Of a stretch of DNA of 64,000 bases, positions 63,001 through 64,000 are shown piece by piece. Under the pieces are notes generated by a model. That model saw only the letters and a list, made by a program, of their open reading frames with translations, was not told the origin of the DNA and did not search any database. The stretch's first letter is position 1. The number at the start of each line of letters is the position of its first letter. The stretch comes from Isoptericola cucumis. Its GTDB lineage: Bacteria > Actinomycetota > Actinomycetes > Actinomycetales > Cellulomonadaceae. The position numbers and the translations under genes were made by a program. Location of the stretch: positions 248,001-312,000 of the forward strand of contig NZ_BMDG01000003.1 in assembly GCF_014635665.1 (NCBI RefSeq), in the 5' to 3' direction.

Positions 63001-64000
63001 CGCTCACCGGCGACATCACCAGCGGCATCACCAGCGGCATCACCAGCGACGCGGTCGAGCAGGCCCCTGCACCCCGGATGCAGCAGTCGCTGTTCGGCCT
63101 CATCCCGTCGGCGTCCGACGGGCGGCAGTGGGTGGCGCGCTCGGTGCAGCTGGTCAACTGGGGCGGCTACCACGGCCACCACGAGATCCGCCTGGCCGGC
63201 ACCACGACGCTGCTCACCGGGGCGTCCGGCTCGGGCAAGTCCACGCTGCTGGACGCGTACATCGCCCTGATGATGAGCCACACGACGCCGTTCAACGGCG
63301 CGTCCAACGGCGCCACGAGCGGGCGGGCGCGCGGCCAGGAGCAGCGCAACGTCGTGTCGTACGCCCGCGGCAAGCTCGACGAGCAGCGCAGCGGCGGGGC
63401 GGCGACGGCGAAGGACCGGGTGCTGCGGGGGGAGTCCTCGGACACCTGGTCGGCGATCGCGATGACCTGGTCGTCGCAGGCGGGCGAGCGGCTCACCGCG
63501 CTGCGCGCGTGGTACGTCCCGCGCGGTGCGACGCGCACCGACGAGACGACGGCCGTGCGCGCCGTCGTCGACGCGGACTTCGACGCCCGCGGGCTGGAGC
63601 CGCTCGCCGCGCAGCGCTTCGCCCGGGCCGGGCTCGCGGCCGCCGGCCTCACCACGTTCGACACCGACAAGGCGTTCGCGACGCGGCTGCACGCCGCGCT
63701 CGGCATCGGCGCCGCCGGCGACGGGGACACCGCGATGCAGCTGCTGGGCCGCATCCAGGCGGGCCAGCAGATCACCACGGTCGACTCCCTGTACAAGGCC
63801 ATGGTGCTGGAGGAGCCCGAGACGGTGCGCGTCGCCGCCCGTGCCGTCGCCCACTTCGACGAGCTCAGCGAGGTCCGCCACGAGATGGACCGCGCCCAGC
63901 GGCAGGTGGACGTGCTGCGCCCCATGCTGACCCACCGCCAGGCGATCGACGACGCCGTCGCCGCGCGCCGCGTCGTCGACGGCCTCGGGGTGGAGGGCCC
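62997..64000 (+). CDS. jetC: Wadjet system SMC-like ATPase JetC, N-terminal part (cut by window end)
   Basis: The first 334 codons are present and run off the window edge without a stop. Walker A is GASGSGKSTLLDAY (Lys81), preceded by SVQLVNWGGYHGHHEIRL as in SbcC/MukB-like JetC. The following part has TRLHAALGIGAAGDGDTAM and a start of the coiled-coil (LSEVRHEMDRAQRQVDVL). GTG 62997 overlaps the jetB stop and has GAGGAGG 7 bases before it. The first 27 residues contain an Ile-Thr-Ser-Gly repeat; ATG 63078 would remove them but has no ribosome site. JetD is expected beyond the window. Confidence 0.92.
   Translation, partial: MTLTGDITSGITSGITSDAVEQAPAPRMQQSLFGLIPSASDGRQWVARSVQLVNWGGYHGHHEIRLAGTTTLLTGASGSGKSTLLDAYIALMMSHTTPFNGASNGATSGRARGQEQRNVVSYARGKLDEQRSGGAATAKDRVLRGESSDTWSAIAMTWSSQAGERLTALRAWYVPRGATRTDETTAVRAVVDADFDARGLEPLAAQRFARAGLAAAGLTTFDTDKAFATRLHAALGIGAAGDGDTAMQLLGRIQAGQQITTVDSLYKAMVLEEPETVRVAARAVAHFDELSEVRHEMDRAQRQVDVLRPMLTHRQAIDDAVAARRVVDGLGVEG
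63012..63047 (+). repeat. Three tandem 12-bp units at the jetC start
   Basis: GACATCACCAGC is followed by two exact GGCATCACCAGC units, coding for Asp/Gly-Ile-Thr-Ser repeats ahead of the ATPase fold. Confidence 0.75.

Overview
The window is about 64 kb of very GC-rich DNA with dense short-spaced genes, many GTG starts, ATGA/GTGA stop-start overlaps and a glutaredoxin-like redoxin. It also carries a mycothiol-type isomerase family gene, Ku plus a three-domain LigD, and an HbpS-like heme/redox sensor beside a two-component pair. Together these point to an actinomycete, most likely a Micrococcales relative (Cellulomonadaceae/Promicromonosporaceae type); the genus cannot be fixed from the sequence. 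I see no rRNA, tRNA, CRISPR array, insertion sequence or prophage. No stretch over about 300 bases lacks a gene or gene remnant.

Layout. 126-4465: a DUF2961/GH172-type glycosidase gene and a CUT1 sugar ABC importer without its own ATPase. 4474-8240: a strong hairpin, then a complete CUT2 (ribose/galactose-type) importer. 8244-9313: a VOC protein divergent from a TetR regulator. 9367-12095: an altronate dehydratase-type enzyme with a LacI regulator and a perfect operator. 12267-17260: a PPOX protein, pntAB transhydrogenase and malate:quinone oxidoreductase. 17373-19404: a TetR-controlled operon with a PNPOx-type oxidase and a DinB-fold protein. 19440-20170: two gene remnants (glycosidase C-terminus, PadR C-terminus) meeting head to head at what looks like a deletion junction. 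20172-24523: Eis-like acetyltransferase, DHA2 efflux pump, GNAT and epimerase. 24709-28220: SDR, ArsR/SRPBCC pair, DUF2599 lipoprotein and siderophore-interacting protein with an iron box. 28249-32830: peptidase, oxidoreductase, DUF981 membrane protein/TetR and hydrolase. 32939-37915: an HbpS-like protein, beta-propeller lipoprotein and amidohydrolase operon divergent from a NarL-type two-component system. 37940-50825: LigD and Ku, separated by efflux, regulator, SDR, redoxin, ABC-2 exporter and two-component genes. 50838-57561: TetR/DHA2 pump, membrane metallophosphoesterase, DtxR-like regulator, MFS and VKOR. 57605-60562: leuS. 60662-64000: the start of a Wadjet (JetA-JetB-JetC) anti-plasmid SMC defence operon, cut by the window edge.

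Two themes run through the region. First, many genes show a TAnnnT box ending 6-8 bases before the start codon, which predicts leaderless transcripts from housekeeping-type promoters. Second, several regulators have a perfect palindrome inside or beside their own promoter (TetR 19377-19398, ArsR 26423-26438, TetR 31231-31244, LacI 12080-12095, DtxR/IdeR-type box 27354-27372), so control can be read from sequence. Functionally the window mixes sugar and sugar-acid uptake and catabolism, redox balance (PntAB, Mqo, VKOR, redoxin, HbpS), drug/metabolite export, DNA end joining and plasmid defence.
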